A stretch of 64,000 nucleotides of DNA, taken from positions 62,001-126,000 of the forward strand of contig NZ_VFEV01000016.1 in the NCBI RefSeq assembly GCF_007858275.1, given 5' to 3'. Each line of letters begins with the position of its first letter. Position 1 is the first letter of the stretch. A program made the translations under genes and the position numbers. Source of the stretch: Pseudomonas proteolytica. GTDB lineage: Bacteria > Pseudomonadota > Gammaproteobacteria > Pseudomonadales > Pseudomonadaceae. This document shows, one piece after another, positions 25,211-37,001 of the stretch. The notes under the pieces are model-generated. The model worked only from the letters and a program-made list of their open reading frames with translations. It was not told the origin of the DNA and made no database searches.

Positions 25211-25585
25211 GTGAATAGCCAACGACCTGTAAACCTAGACCTAAGGACCATCAAACTCCCCATCACCGGCGTTACGTCGTTCCTGCACCGTGTTTCCGGC
25301 ATCATCCTGTTCCTGGGCTTGGGCATCATGCTTTATGCATTGAGCAAATCCCTGGGTTCCGAGGAAGGATACGCCGAGGTGAAGGCATGCTTGACCAGCC
25401 CGCTGGCCAAGTTCGTAGCATGGGGCCTCCTGTCCGCTCTGCTGTATCACCTGGTAGCCGGTGTGCGCCACTTGATCATGGATATGGGCATCGGTGAGAC
25501 GCTGGAAGGCGGCCGCCTGGGCTCGAAAATCATCGTCGCCATTTCCGTGGTGCTGATCGTTCTGGCAGGAGTTTGGATATGGTAA
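25211..25585 (+). CDS. sdhC: succinate dehydrogenase cytochrome b556 subunit
   Basis: A membrane anchor of complex II that binds haem b and ubiquinone with SdhD. The 124 residues begin NSQRPVNLDLRTIKLPITGV. Three transmembrane helices and the haem ligand His in LLYHLVAGVRHLIMDMG are present, as is HRVSG near the quinone site. The start is GTG 25211, the only in-frame choice because a TGA lies four codons upstream. There is no good ribosome site in front of it. A GTG at 25198 followed by seven A residues lies one base out of frame. sdhC overlaps sdhD by seven bases. Confidence 0.95.
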   Translation: MNSQRPVNLDLRTIKLPITGVTSFLHRVSGIILFLGLGIMLYALSKSLGSEEGYAEVKACLTSPLAKFVAWGLLSALLYHLVAGVRHLIMDMGIGETLEGGRLGSKIIVAISVVLIVLAGVWIW

Positions 25586-25947
25586 CCAGCGTTACGAACC
25601 TTTCGCGTTCGGGCCTCTATGACTGGATGGCGCAGCGTGTGTCTGCGGTCGTTCTCGCGGCTTATTTCATTTTCCTGATCGGGTACCTCGTTGCAAACCC
25701 TGGCATTGGCTACGCCCAATGGCACGGTCTGTTCTCCCACAACGGGATGCGTATCTTCAGTCTGCTCGCCCTTGTGGCCCTGGGCGCTCACGCCTGGGTC
25801 GGCATGTGGACCATCGCGACCGACTACCTGACGCCGATGGCGCTGGGCAAGTCCGCGACTGCAGTACGTTTCCTTTTCCAGGCAGTATGCGGCGTCGCGA
25901 TGTTCGCTTACTTCGTCTGGGGTGTGCAGATTCTCTGGGGTATCTGA
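25579..25947 (+). CDS. sdhD: succinate dehydrogenase membrane anchor subunit
   Basis: The second hydrophobic subunit of complex II. The protein of 122 residues begins VTSVTNLSRSGLYDWMAQR and has three helices (VVLAAYFIFLIGYLV, LLALVALGAHAWVGMWTIATDY, FLFQAVCGVAMFAYFVWG). The His in GAHAWVGMW is a haem ligand, and the nearby DYLTP matches the quinone-side Asp-Tyr of E. coli SdhD. ATG 25579 is chosen; an earlier TTG in the same frame would add two residues. It overlaps sdhC by 7 bases and ends 3 bases before sdhA. Confidence 0.95.
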   Translation: MVTSVTNLSRSGLYDWMAQRVSAVVLAAYFIFLIGYLVANPGIGYAQWHGLFSHNGMRIFSLLALVALGAHAWVGMWTIATDYLTPMALGKSATAVRFLFQAVCGVAMFAYFVWGVQILWGI

Positions 25948-25950
25948 TTC

Positions 25951-27723
25951 ATGGCTAACATTCCAACGATTTCTTTTGACGCCATCATTATTGGTGGCGG
26001 CGGCGCCGGCATGCGTGCTGCACTGCAGCTGGCCCAGGGCGGTCACAAGACGGCCGTGATCACCAAGGTGTTCCCGACCCGTTCCCATACCGTATCGGCC
26101 CAGGGTGGCATCACCTGCGCCATCGCGTCTGCCGATCCGAACGATGACTGGCGCTGGCACATGTACGATACCGTCAAGGGTTCCGACTATATCGGTGACC
26201 AGGACGCTATCGAGTACATGTGTCAGGAAGGCCCGGCCGCGGTGTTCGAGCTGGACCACATGGGTCTGCCGTTCTCCCGTACAGAGCAAGGTCGTATCTA
26301 CCAGCGTCCATTCGGTGGCCAGTCCAAGGATTACGGTAAAGGCGGCCAGGCTGCCCGTACCTGCGCAGCTTCCGACCGTACCGGTCACGCGCTGTTGCAC
26401 ACCCTTTATCAGGGCAACCTGAAAGCCGGCACCACGTTCCTGAACGAGTACTACGCAGTTGACCTGGTGAAAAACCAGGACGGCGCATTCGTCGGCGTGA
26501 TCGCTATCTGCATCGAAACCGGTGAAACCACCTACATCCGCGCCAAGGCTACCGTTCTGGCGACTGGCGGTGCAGGTCGTATCTACGCATCGACCACCAA
26601 TGCCCTGATCAACACCGGCGACGGCGTTGGCATGGCCCTGCGTGCAGGCGTTCCGGTACAAGACATCGAAATGTGGCAGTTCCACCCAACCGGCATCGCC
26701 GGCGCCGGTGTACTGGTTACAGAAGGGTGCCGTGGTGAAGGCGGTTACCTGATCAACAAGCACGGCGAGCGTTTCATGGAGCGTTATGCTCCGAACGCCA
26801 AGGACCTTGCCGGTCGTGACGTGGTTGCCCGTTCGATGGTTAAAGAAATCATCGCCGGCAACGGTTGCGGTCCGAACGGCGACCACGTGATGTTGAAGCT
26901 CGATCACCTGGGCGAAGAAGTGCTGCACAGCCGCCTGCCAGGTATCTGCGAACTGTCCAAGACTTTCGCGCACGTTGACCCGGTTGTTGCTCCGGTTCCG
27001 GTTGTTCCAACTTGCCACTACATGATGGGCGGCGTGCCGACCAACATTCATGGCCAGGCGATCACCCAGAACGCCGAAGGCGTGGACGAGATCATTCATG
27101 GTCTGTTCGCTGTGGGCGAAGTGGCTTGCGTATCGGTTCACGGTGCCAACCGCCTGGGCGGTAACTCGCTGCTCGACCTGGTGGTCTTCGGCCGCGCTGC
27201 CGGCCTGCACCTGGAAAAGGCGCTGACCGACGGCATCGAATACGATGACGCCACCGACGCCAACATTGAAGCTGCCCTGGCGCGTCTGAACGCTCTGAAC
27301 GAGCGCACTGATGGCGAAGACGTGGCAACCCTGCGTCGCGAGCTGCAAAACTGCATGCAGAACTACTTCGGTGTATTCCGTACTGGCGAATACATGCAGA
27401 AGGGTATTACCCAGCTGGCCGACCTGCGCAAGCGGATTGCCAACGTCAAGATCAACGATAAGAGCCAGGCGTTCAACACCGCTCGTATCGAAGCCCTTGA
27501 GCTGCAAAACCTGCTGGAAGTGGCTGAAGCGACTGCGATCGCCGCCGAGGTTCGTAAAGAATCCCGTGGTGCCCACGCTCGTGAAGACTTTGAAGATCGC
27601 GATGACGAAAACTGGTTGTGCCACACCCTGTACTTCCCGGGTGACAAGCGTGTAACCAAGCGTGCCGTGAACTTCTCGCCGAAGACGGTTCCGACGTTTG
27701 AACCGAAGATTCGGACTTACTAA
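25951..27723 (+). CDS. sdhA: succinate dehydrogenase flavoprotein subunit
   Basis: Oxidises succinate to fumarate at a covalently bound FAD. The 590 residues show the dinucleotide fold [20 protein letters not shown], His46 in [11 protein letters not shown] as the likely FAD attachment site, the [21 protein letters not shown] and [13 protein letters not shown] substrate motifs, and [21 protein letters not shown]. Third gene of sdhCDAB. Codons ending in T or C with a strong bias set it apart from neighbouring non-TCA genes, as expected for very high expression. Confidence 0.98.
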   Translation: MANIPTISFDAIIIGGGGAGMRAALQLAQGGHKTAVITKVFPTRSHTVSAQGGITCAIASADPNDDWRWHMYDTVKGSDYIGDQDAIEYMCQEGPAAVFELDHMGLPFSRTEQGRIYQRPFGGQSKDYGKGGQAARTCAASDRTGHALLHTLYQGNLKAGTTFLNEYYAVDLVKNQDGAFVGVIAICIETGETTYIRAKATVLATGGAGRIYASTTNALINTGDGVGMALRAGVPVQDIEMWQFHPTGIAGAGVLVTEGCRGEGGYLINKHGERFMERYAPNAKDLAGRDVVARSMVKEIIAGNGCGPNGDHVMLKLDHLGEEVLHSRLPGICELSKTFAHVDPVVAPVPVVPTCHYMMGGVPTNIHGQAITQNAEGVDEIIHGLFAVGEVACVSVHGANRLGGNSLLDLVVFGRAAGLHLEKALTDGIEYDDATDANIEAALARLNALNERTDGEDVATLRRELQNCMQNYFGVFRTGEYMQKGITQLADLRKRIANVKINDKSQAFNTARIEALELQNLLEVAEATAIAAEVRKESRGAHAREDFEDRDDENWLCHTLYFPGDKRVTKRAVNFSPKTVPTFEPKIRTY

Positions 27724-27734
27724 GGGTGGCTGCC

Positions 27735-28439
27735 ATGTTGAAAGTCAGTGTTTATCGCTACAACCCTGATCAGGACGCTGCGCCGTTCATGCAGGAATTT
27801 GAGGTCGATACCGGTGGTAAAGACCTGATGGTGCTGGATGTGTTGGCCCTGATCAAAGAGCAGGACGAAGGTTTCTCCTATCGTCGCTCTTGCCGTGAAG
27901 GCGTCTGCGGTTCCGACGGCATGAACATCAACGGCAAAAACGGCCTGGCGTGTGTTACGCCGCTGTCTGCCGTGGTCAAGAAAGGCAAGCTCGTTGTCCG
28001 TCCATTGCCAGGTTTGCCGGTTATCCGTGACCTGGTCGTCGATATGAGCATCTTCTACAAGCAATACGAGAAGGTTAAGCCATTCCTGCAGAACGACACG
28101 CCGGCTCCGGCCATCGAGCGTCTGCAGTCCCCGGAAGAGCGCGAGAAGCTCGACGGTCTGTACGAGTGCATCCTGTGCGCTTGCTGCTCGACCTCTTGCC
28201 CGTCCTTCTGGTGGAACCCGGACAAGTTCCTGGGGCCAGCTGCACTGCTGCAAGCCTATCGCTTCCTGGCAGACAGCCGTGACACCAAGACGTCCGAGCG
28301 TCTGGCTTCACTGGATGACCCGTTCAGCGTATTCCGCTGCCGCGGGATCATGAACTGCGTCAACGTATGTCCCAAAGGCCTGAACCCGACTAAGGCCATT
28401 GGTCACATCCGTAATATGCTGCTGCAAAGCGGCGTGTAA
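27735..28439 (+). CDS. sdhB: succinate dehydrogenase iron-sulfur subunit
   Basis: Passes electrons from FAD to ubiquinone through three clusters. The 234-residue protein shows all ligands: CREGVCGSDG plus a later Cys for [2Fe-2S], CILCACCSTSCPSFW for [4Fe-4S], and CRGIMNCVNVCPKGLNP for the [3Fe-4S]/[4Fe-4S] sites. The start at ATG 27735 gives LKVSVYRYNPDQD; an upstream in-frame ATG at 27726 adds only Met-Ala-Ala. It is the last gene of sdhCDAB and is followed by a terminator-like hairpin at 28479. Confidence 0.98.
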   Translation: MLKVSVYRYNPDQDAAPFMQEFEVDTGGKDLMVLDVLALIKEQDEGFSYRRSCREGVCGSDGMNINGKNGLACVTPLSAVVKKGKLVVRPLPGLPVIRDLVVDMSIFYKQYEKVKPFLQNDTPAPAIERLQSPEEREKLDGLYECILCACCSTSCPSFWWNPDKFLGPAALLQAYRFLADSRDTKTSERLASLDDPFSVFRCRGIMNCVNVCPKGLNPTKAIGHIRNMLLQSGV

Positions 28440-28478
28440 GACGTTGTAGCAAAAGCAGGACCGTTGTGCCCGTAAATG

Positions 28479-28512
28479 CTACGGCGCAGGCTTCAACCGG
28501 CGCCGTAGTTTT
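28479..28512 (+). terminator. terminator-like hairpin between sdhB and sucA
   Basis: CTACGGCGC / GCGCCGTAG, a 9-bp perfect stem followed by TTTT. It could end most sdh transcripts or attenuate read-through into sucA. Confidence 0.7.
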
Positions 28513-28699
28513 AACTTGAGCAGCGACTTACAAAGCCGCAGCTCTTATTTTGAAGAAATGAGACAAGCAGGGGCATTCGGGTTGGTACCCGAACTATCAG
28601 CGTGATCCTAAGTGGCTTGTTTTGGTCGCTGCACTTGGCCTTTTGCAAGCAAACTCGGTGTTTTCGCCGGTGGTGTCCCCAAATCGAGGGTGACCAAGC

Positions 28700-31531
28700 A
28701 TGCAAGAAAGCGTGATGCAGCGCATGTGGAACAGCGGCTATCTTTCAGGTGGTAACGCTGCCTATGTGGAAGAGCTTTATGAGCTCTACCTGCACGACCC
28801 TAACGCTGTGCCAGAAGAATGGCGCACCAAATTTCAGACGTTGTCTTCAGACGGCAACGCTGCCACCGATGTATCGCATGCAACAATTCGCGATCAATTT
28901 GTGCTGCTGGCAAAGAACCAGCGCCGCGCCCAACCGGTTTCCGCCGGGAGCGTGAGCAGTGAGCACGAGAAGAAGCAAGTTGAAGTACTGCGACTGATCC
29001 AGGCCTACCGTATGCGTGGCCACCAGGCAGCCCAGCTTGACCCGCTGGGGCTGTGGCAGCGTCCTGCACCTGCAGACCTGTCGATCAATCACTACGGCTT
29101 GACCAATGCCGATCTTGATACGATTTTCCGTGCCGGCGACCTGTTCATCGGCAAAGAGGAAGCGAGCCTACGCGAAATTCACGAAGCGTTGCAGCAGACA
29201 TATTGCCGCACCATCGGCGCTGAATTTACGCATATCACCGATTCCGAGCAGCGTCACTGGTTCCAGCATCGCCTGGAAGGCGTGCGTGGCCGTCCGGTGC
29301 TGTCCGCCGATGTGCGTGGCCACCTGCTTGAGCGCGTAACCGCTGCCGAAGGCCTGGAAAAATACCTGGGCACCAAATACCCGGGCACCAAGCGTTTCGG
29401 CCTGGAAGGCGGCGAAAGCCTGATTCCGATGCTCGACGAACTGATCCAGCGTTCCGGTTCCTACGGTACCAAGGAAATCGTGATCGGCATGGCTCACCGT
29501 GGTCGCCTGAACGTGTTGGTCAACACCTTCGGCAAGAACCCACGCGAGCTGTTCGACGAGTTCGAAGGCAAGAAGAAGGTCGAGCTGGGTTCCGGTGACG
29601 TCAAGTACCACCAGGGCTTCTCGTCCAACGTGATGACCACCGGCGGTGAAGTTCACCTGGCCATGGCGTTCAACCCATCCCACCTGGAAATCGTTTCTCC
29701 AGTGGTCGAGGGTTCGGTACGTGCTCGCCAGGATCGTCGCAACGATTCCACCGGTGAGAAGGTCCTGCCGATTTCCATCCACGGTGACGCGGCATTCGCC
29801 GGTCAAGGCGTGGTCCTGGAAACGTTCCAGATGTCGCAGACCCGCGGCTTCAAGACCGGCGGTACGGTTCACATCGTTATCAACAACCAGGTTGGCTTCA
29901 CTATCAGCAACCCGCTGGACGCGCGCTCTACCGAGTACGCGACCGACGTTGCCAAGATGATCCAGGCGCCGATCCTCCATGTGAATGGCGATGATCCGGA
30001 AGCCGTATTGTTCGTGACCCAACTGGCCATTGACTACCGCATGCAGTTCAAGCGTGACGTGGTCATCGACCTGGTTTGCTACCGCCGTCGCGGTCACAAC
30101 GAAGCGGATGAGCCTAGCGGCACCCAACCGTTGATGTACCAGCAGATCACCAAGCAGCGCACCACCCGTGAGCTGTACGCCGAAAGCCTGACCAAGGCCG
30201 GCGTGCTGGATGAAGCGCGTGTTCAGGCGAAAATCGATGAGTACCGCAACGCGCTGGACAACGGTCTGCATGTAGTAAAAAGCCTGGTCAAAGAGCCGAA
30301 CAAAGAGCTGTTCGTGGACTGGCGCCCGTACCTGGGCCACGCATGGACTGCACGTCACGACACTTCGTTCGATCTGAAGACCCTGCAGGAACTGTCCGCC
30401 AAGCTGCTGGAAATTCCAGAAGGCTTCGTAGTACAGCGCCAGGTTGCGAAGATCTACGAAGACCGTCAGAAGATGCAAGCCGGCGGCCTGCCGATCAACT
30501 GGGGTTATGCCGAAACCATGGCGTACGCGACCCTGGCGTTCGAAGGTCACCCGATCCGCATGACCGGCCAGGACATCGGCCGTGGTACGTTCTCGCACCG
30601 TCACGCGGTATTGCACAACCAGAAAGACGCGGGCACCTACATCCCGTTGCAGCACCTGTATGAAGGCCAGCCACGTTTCGACCTGTACGATTCGTTCCTG
30701 TCCGAAGAAGCCGTGCTGGCGTTCGAATACGGTTACTCGACCACCACGCCAAACGCGCTGGTGATCTGGGAAGCCCAGTTCGGCGACTTCGCCAACGGTG
30801 CCCAGGTGGTTATCGACCAGTTCATCACCAGCGGCGAGCACAAGTGGGGCCGTCTGTGCGGTCTGACCATGTTGCTGCCACACGGTTATGAAGGTCAGGG
30901 TCCGGAGCACTCCTCGGCCCGTCTGGAGCGTTACCTGCAATTGTGCGCCGAGCACAATATCCAGGTGTGCGTGCCGACTACCCCGGCCCAGATCTACCAC
31001 TTGCTGCGTCGTCAGGTGATCCGCCCGCTGCGCAAGCCGTTGGTAGTGCTGACTCCGAAATCGCTGTTGCGTCACAAATTGGCCATCTCGACCCTGGAAG
31101 ATCTGGCCGATGGTTCGTTCCAGACCGTTATTCCGGAAATCGACACCCTGGACGCGGCCAAGGTCACTCGCCTGATCCTGTGCAGCGGCAAGGTTTACTA
31201 CGACTTGCTGGAAAAACGTCGTGCCGAAGGCCGCGAAGACATCGCCATCGTGCGTATCGAGCAGCTTTACCCGTTCCCGGAAGACGACCTGATGGAGGCC
31301 ATCGCGCCTTACACCAACCTCACCAATGTGGTGTGGTGTCAGGAAGAACCGATGAACCAGGGCGCGTGGTACAGCAGCCAGCATCACCTGCGTCGCAGCA
31401 TCGGCAACCACAACAAGGCCCTGGGCCTGGAGTACGCCGGTCGTGATGCTTCTGCTGCACCTGCTTGTGGTTATGCATCGATGCACGCCGAGCAGCAGGA
31501 AAAACTGCTGCAAGATGCTTTCACTGTTTAA
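28700..31531 (+). CDS. sucA: 2-oxoglutarate dehydrogenase E1 component
   Basis: Thiamine-diphosphate decarboxylase of the oxoglutarate dehydrogenase complex, which makes succinyl-CoA with SucB and Lpd. The 943 residues have the short N-terminal E2-binding region (MWNSGYLSGGNAAYVEELYE), the EIVIGMAHRGRLNVLVNTFGK stretch (quoted in part) with active-site His, HGDAAFAGQG for ThDP-Mg, and the transketolase-like half with GQDIGRGTFSHRHAVLH. Length and motifs match the homodimeric Gram-negative E1. 260 bases separate it from sdhB, so it probably has its own promoter besides any read-through. Confidence 0.98.
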   Translation: MQESVMQRMWNSGYLSGGNAAYVEELYELYLHDPNAVPEEWRTKFQTLSSDGNAATDVSHATIRDQFVLLAKNQRRAQPVSAGSVSSEHEKKQVEVLRLIQAYRMRGHQAAQLDPLGLWQRPAPADLSINHYGLTNADLDTIFRAGDLFIGKEEASLREIHEALQQTYCRTIGAEFTHITDSEQRHWFQHRLEGVRGRPVLSADVRGHLLERVTAAEGLEKYLGTKYPGTKRFGLEGGESLIPMLDELIQRSGSYGTKEIVIGMAHRGRLNVLVNTFGKNPRELFDEFEGKKKVELGSGDVKYHQGFSSNVMTTGGEVHLAMAFNPSHLEIVSPVVEGSVRARQDRRNDSTGEKVLPISIHGDAAFAGQGVVLETFQMSQTRGFKTGGTVHIVINNQVGFTISNPLDARSTEYATDVAKMIQAPILHVNGDDPEAVLFVTQLAIDYRMQFKRDVVIDLVCYRRRGHNEADEPSGTQPLMYQQITKQRTTRELYAESLTKAGVLDEARVQAKIDEYRNALDNGLHVVKSLVKEPNKELFVDWRPYLGHAWTARHDTSFDLKTLQELSAKLLEIPEGFVVQRQVAKIYEDRQKMQAGGLPINWGYAETMAYATLAFEGHPIRMTGQDIGRGTFSHRHAVLHNQKDAGTYIPLQHLYEGQPRFDLYDSFLSEEAVLAFEYGYSTTTPNALVIWEAQFGDFANGAQVVIDQFITSGEHKWGRLCGLTMLLPHGYEGQGPEHSSARLERYLQLCAEHNIQVCVPTTPAQIYHLLRRQVIRPLRKPLVVLTPKSLLRHKLAISTLEDLADGSFQTVIPEIDTLDAAKVTRLILCSGKVYYDLLEKRRAEGREDIAIVRIEQLYPFPEDDLMEAIAPYTNLTNVVWCQEEPMNQGAWYSSQHHLRRSIGNHNKALGLEYAGRDASAAPACGYASMHAEQQEKLLQDAFTV

Positions 31532-31575
31532 CGCCTTCGCGCTGACTGAAACCGAATTTTAAGGACCCACAGATA

Positions 31576-32799
31576 ATGGCTATCGAAATCAAAGCCCCGT
31601 CATTCCCGGAATCGGTTGCCGATGGCACCGTTGCCACCTGGCACAAGAAACCAGGCGAGGCCGTCAAGCGTGACGACCTGATCGTCGACATCGAGACTGA
31701 CAAGGTCGTCCTGGAAGTGTTGGCCGAAGCCGACGGCGTCCTGGGTGCCATCGTTGCCGAAGAGGGCGCAACCGTCCTGTCCAACCAGGTCCTGGGCTCG
31801 ATCGAAGCGGGCAGCGCTGCTGCCGCTGCTCCAGCCGCCGCTGCTGCTCCGGCTGCCGCACCTGCTGCTGCCGCTCCGGCCGCTGGTGGTGAAGATCCAA
31901 TCGCTGCACCGGCTGCGCGTCAGCTGGCTGAAGAAAACGGCATCAACCTGGCTTCCATCAAAGGCACCGGCAAAGACGGCCGTGTGACCAAGGAAGACGT
32001 GGTTGCCGCGGTTGAAGCCAAGAAAAACGCTCCAGCTGCCGCACCTGCCAAGGCTGCTGCCCCGGCTGCCGCTGCTCCTGTGTTCGCCGCTGGCGACCGC
32101 ACCGAGAAGCGCGTACCGATGACCCGCGTTCGTGCCACCGTGGCCAAGCGCCTGGTTGAAGCACAGTCGAACATGGCGATGCTGACCACTTTCAACGAAG
32201 TCGACATGACTGAAGTCATGGCCCTGCGTTCGAAGTACAAGGACCTGTTCGAGAAGTCCCACAATGGCGTGCGCCTGGGCTTCATGTCGTTCTTCGTGAA
32301 AGCGGCCACCGAAGCACTCAAGCGCTTCCCGGCAGTCAACGCTTCCATCGACGGCAGCGACATCGTTTACCACGGTTATGCGGACGTCGGCGTTGCCGTC
32401 TCCAGCGACCGTGGCCTGGTGGTTCCGGTCCTGCGTAACGCCGAGCTGATGAGCCTGGCTGAAATCGAAGGCGGCATCGCTGGCTTCGGCAAGAAAGCCC
32501 GTGACGGCAAGCTGACCATCGACGAGATGACCGGCGGTACCTTCACGATCACCAACGGTGGTACTTTCGGTTCGATGATGTCGACCCCGATCGTCAACCC
32601 GCCGCAAGCCGCGATCCTGGGCATGCACAACATCATCCAGCGTCCGATGGCCATCAATGGCCAAGTCGTGATTCGTCCGATGATGTACCTGGCACTGTCC
32701 TACGATCACCGCCTGATCGATGGTAAAGAAGCCGTGACTTTCCTGGTGACCATCAAGAACCTGCTGGAAGATCCAGCTCGTCTGCTGCTGGATATCTGA
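31576..32799 (+). CDS. sucB: dihydrolipoyl succinyltransferase (E2 of 2-oxoglutarate dehydrogenase)
   Basis: Carries succinyl groups on a lipoyl arm and transfers them to CoA. Domain order in the 407 residues: lipoyl domain (Lys43 in [11 protein letters not shown] is the lipoylation site), an Ala/Pro-rich linker from about residue 78 to 108, the E1/E3-binding domain ([15 protein letters not shown]), a second Ala/Pro linker, and the catalytic core. The core ends in [12 protein letters not shown] with His378 and Asp382. It forms a 24-mer core in the cytoplasm. Starts 44 bases after sucA. Confidence 0.98.
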   Translation: MAIEIKAPSFPESVADGTVATWHKKPGEAVKRDDLIVDIETDKVVLEVLAEADGVLGAIVAEEGATVLSNQVLGSIEAGSAAAAAPAAAAAPAAAPAAAAPAAGGEDPIAAPAARQLAEENGINLASIKGTGKDGRVTKEDVVAAVEAKKNAPAAAPAKAAAPAAAAPVFAAGDRTEKRVPMTRVRATVAKRLVEAQSNMAMLTTFNEVDMTEVMALRSKYKDLFEKSHNGVRLGFMSFFVKAATEALKRFPAVNASIDGSDIVYHGYADVGVAVSSDRGLVVPVLRNAELMSLAEIEGGIAGFGKKARDGKLTIDEMTGGTFTITNGGTFGSMMSTPIVNPPQAAILGMHNIIQRPMAINGQVVIRPMMYLALSYDHRLIDGKEAVTFLVTIKNLLEDPARLLLDI

Positions 32800-32811
32800 T
32801 AAAGCGGCCGT

Positions 32812-32876
32812 GAGCCGCAAGTTTCAAGCTGCAAGCAATTGCAGCCTGGCTTGTGGCTCGGGCTTGAAGCTTTTTT
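32812..32876 (+). repeat. nested hairpin repeat in the sucB-lpd gap
   Basis: GAGCCGCAAG (32812-32821) pairs with CTTGTGGCTC (32850-32859). Inside, GCTGCAA/TTGCAGC (32828-32845) forms a second perfect stem. A T-run follows at 32871-32876. It could lower read-through from sucB to lpd or protect the sucB 3' end. Confidence 0.6.
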
Positions 32877-32881
32877 GCTAA

Positions 32882-34333
<1,452 letters not shown>

Positions 34334-34537
34334 GCGAGATAATAAGAAACCACGGCGGAGTTGCCCGTCGTGAGCCTTGCGCGCAAGACTCACCGCGGAA
34401 TATCCGCTGGACGCAGTCTTGTGCAGCTTGACCGGGCTTAAGTTCGGCAAGTTGTGCGAGCAGCAGTCACAGGTGGCGCGGCACTCATAATGAGCGCAGC
34501 GCCGAATGCGCAGTACCTAACGAAGACGGTAAAAAGC

Positions 34538-35704
34538 ATGAATCTTCACGAGTATCAGGGTAAGCAGCTGTTCGCTGAATACGGCCTGCCAGTTTCCAAG
34601 GGCTACGCAGTAGACACCCCGGAAGCAGCAGCAGAAGCTTGCGACAAAATCGGCGGCACCGAGTGGGTTGTCAAAGCCCAGGTCCACGCTGGTGGTCGCG
34701 GTAAAGCGGGCGGCGTTAAGCTGGTTCGCAGCAAAGAAGACGCCAAGGCCTTCGCACAGCAGTGGCTGGGCAAGCGTCTGGTGACTTACCAGACTGACGC
34801 CAATGGCCAGCCAGTCACCAAGATCCTGGTTGAATCGTGCACTGATATCGCTAAAGAGCTGTACCTGGGCGCTGTCGTTGACCGTTCTAGCCGTCGCATC
34901 GTGTTCATGGCTTCCACCGAAGGTGGCGTGGACATCGAGAAGATCGCTCACGAAACCCCAGAAAAAATTCTCAAGGCCACTATCGATCCACTGGTTGGCG
35001 CTCAGCCATTCCAGGGTCGCGAGCTGGCGTTCCAGCTGGGTCTGGAAGGCAAGCAAGTTGCCCAGTTCGCCAAGATCTTCGTGGGTCTGGCCAAACTGTT
35101 CCAGGATCACGATCTGGCCCTGCTGGAAGTGAACCCGCTGGTGATCAAGGCTGACGGCGATCTGCATTGCCTCGACGCCAAGATCAACATCGACGCCAAC
35201 GCCATGTACCGTCAGCCTAAGCTGAAGACTTTCCACGATCCGTCGCAAGACGATCCGCGCGAAGCGCACGCTGCCAAGTTCGAACTGAACTACGTAGCCC
35301 TGGAAGGTAACATCGGTTGCATGGTCAACGGTGCTGGCCTGGCCATGGGTACCATGGACATCGTCAACCTGCATGGCGGCAAGCCAGCCAACTTCCTCGA
35401 CGTGGGCGGTGGTGCTACCAAAGAACGCGTTACCGAAGCGTTCAAGATCATCCTGTCCGACTCCAACGTCGCTGCAGTACTGGTCAACATCTTCGGCGGC
35501 ATCGTTCGTTGCGACATGATTGCCGAAGGCATCATCGGTGCAGTGAAAGAAGTCGGCGTGAAAATCCCGGTTGTTGTACGCCTTGAAGGTAACAACGCTG
35601 AACTGGGCGCTAAAGTACTGGCAGAAAGCGGTTTGAACATCATCGCTGCTACCAGCCTGACCGACGCTGCTCAACAAGTTGTCAAAGCTGCGGAGGGCAA
35701 ATAA
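34538..35704 (+). CDS. sucC: succinyl-CoA synthetase beta subunit
   Basis: With SucD converts succinyl-CoA to succinate with formation of ATP or GTP. The 388-residue ATP-grasp protein begins [20 protein letters not shown] and shows [16 protein letters not shown] (nucleotide loop), [14 protein letters not shown] with metal ligands, and the C-terminal [13 protein letters not shown] and [10 protein letters not shown]. The start is ATG 34538; an in-frame extension upstream is noncoding in character. The stop shares one base with the sucD start. Confidence 0.98.
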   Translation: MNLHEYQGKQLFAEYGLPVSKGYAVDTPEAAAEACDKIGGTEWVVKAQVHAGGRGKAGGVKLVRSKEDAKAFAQQWLGKRLVTYQTDANGQPVTKILVESCTDIAKELYLGAVVDRSSRRIVFMASTEGGVDIEKIAHETPEKILKATIDPLVGAQPFQGRELAFQLGLEGKQVAQFAKIFVGLAKLFQDHDLALLEVNPLVIKADGDLHCLDAKINIDANAMYRQPKLKTFHDPSQDDPREAHAAKFELNYVALEGNIGCMVNGAGLAMGTMDIVNLHGGKPANFLDVGGGATKERVTEAFKIILSDSNVAAVLVNIFGGIVRCDMIAEGIIGAVKEVGVKIPVVVRLEGNNAELGAKVLAESGLNIIAATSLTDAAQQVVKAAEGK

Positions 35705-36585
35705 TGAGCGTCCTGATCAATAAAGACACCAAAGTTATCTGCCAGGGTATTACCGGTTCGCAAGGTAGCTTCCACACCCAGCAAGCCATCGAATACGGCA
35801 CCAAGATGGTTGGCGGCGTAACTCCAGGCAAAGGCGGCACCGAGCACCTGGGCCTGCCAGTGTTCAACACCGTGAAAGACGCTGTTGCTCAAACTGGCGC
35901 TACCGCCAGCGTGATCTACGTTCCAGCTCCTTTCTGCAAGGACTCCATCCTGGAAGCGGCATTCGGCGGCATCAAGCTGATCGTGTGCATCACCGAAGGC
36001 ATTCCTACCCTGGACATGCTGGACGCTAAAGTTAAGTGCGACGAGCTGGGTGTTACCCTGATCGGCCCTAACTGCCCAGGCGTGATCACCCCAGGCGAAT
36101 GCAAGATCGGCATCATGCCTGGTCACATTCACTTGCCAGGCAAAGTCGGTATCGTTTCCCGTTCCGGCACCCTGACCTACGAAGCTGTGAAGCAGACCAC
36201 TGACGCCGGTTTCGGTCAGTCGACTTGCGTCGGCATCGGCGGTGACCCGATCCCAGGCTCGAACTTCATCGACATCCTGAAACTGTTCCAGGAAGACCCG
36301 AAGACCGAAGCGATCGTCATGATCGGTGAGATCGGCGGTTCGGCTGAAGAAGAAGCGGCTGCCTACATCAAGGCACACGTGACCAAGCCGGTTGTTTCCT
36401 ACATCGCTGGTGTGACTGCCCCTGCGGGCAAGCGCATGGGCCATGCTGGCGCAATCATCTCTGGCGGCAAGGGCACTGCAGACGAGAAGTTTGCTGCCCT
36501 GGAAGACGCAGGCGTGAAAACCGTGCGTTCGCTGGCAGACATCGGCAAGGCTTTGTCCGAGCTGACAGGTTGGGCGATCAAGTAA
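35704..36585 (+). CDS. sucD: succinyl-CoA synthetase alpha subunit
   Basis: Binds CoA and carries the phosphohistidine intermediate. The 293 residues show the CoA-binding fold [20 protein letters not shown], the [20 protein letters not shown] loop, and His247 in [18 protein letters not shown] as the phosphorylated residue. The TAATG junction with sucC implies coupled translation at equal stoichiometry. It ends the sdh-suc-lpd block, with a strong hairpin terminator 28 bases after the stop. Confidence 0.98.
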   Translation: MSVLINKDTKVICQGITGSQGSFHTQQAIEYGTKMVGGVTPGKGGTEHLGLPVFNTVKDAVAQTGATASVIYVPAPFCKDSILEAAFGGIKLIVCITEGIPTLDMLDAKVKCDELGVTLIGPNCPGVITPGECKIGIMPGHIHLPGKVGIVSRSGTLTYEAVKQTTDAGFGQSTCVGIGGDPIPGSNFIDILKLFQEDPKTEAIVMIGEIGGSAEEEAAAYIKAHVTKPVVSYIAGVTAPAGKRMGHAGAIISGGKGTADEKFAALEDAGVKTVRSLADIGKALSELTGWAIK

Positions 36586-36612
36586 GCCTCGCGCTTAGCT
36601 GACGCTTCACCA

Positions 36613-36642
36613 CACAAAGGCCACCTTCGGGTGGCCTTTGTG
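36613..36642 (+). terminator. terminator of the sdh-suc block
   Basis: A 13-bp perfect stem CACAAAGGCCACC / GGTGGCCTTTGTG with a TTCG tetraloop. T residues are inside the stem rather than a separate tail. Confidence 0.85.
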
Positions 36643-36668
36643 CATTCTGCAGGTTGCTGAAGATCAAA

Positions 36669-36762
36669 ATGTGGGAGCGGGCTTGCTCGCGAATGCGGTG
36701 TATCAGTTGATACATTCATTTCTGACCCACCGCATTCGCGAGCAAGCCCGCTCCCACATTTG
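36669..36762. repeat. REPIN
   Basis: GTGGGAGCGGGCTTGC from 36671 and its inverse ending near 36759, with GAATGCGGTG / CCACCGCATTC flanks also complementary. Confidence 0.9.
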
Positions 36763-37001
36763 TTCGTATTACCAAGTTAAGTATGAAAACGCGACATCAA
36801 AGTGTCGCTTATCGGACAGTCCGCCCCGCAACAGTGCGTTTGTCAGGCAAATTCTGTACGCTAGCCGCCTCTTTATGCGCCCGCATCCCAAAAGGAAGCC
36901 GCGTGCTAGACCGGCCGGTCCCCATAAGGGCCGGTAGCATTTCCCTCATCCATAGGGAATCCCTCTCTAAATTCCGATTCAGTAGTGTGGTATTTCCTCA
37001 A

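Larger units (their letters stand above)
36586..37001. other. sucD-brnQ intergenic region
   Basis: This 416-base stretch holds the sucD terminator, a REPIN, and a probable brnQ leader with hairpins: GCGACA/TGTCGC near 36791-36808 and ACCGGCC/GGCCGGT at 36910-36935. No further ORF is supported. Confidence 0.6.

Noticed and set aside
36783..37001. A 73-residue N-terminal extension of BrnQ
   Set aside because: It covers hairpins in the leader, lacks a ribosome site, and the family starts at [12 protein letters not shown].
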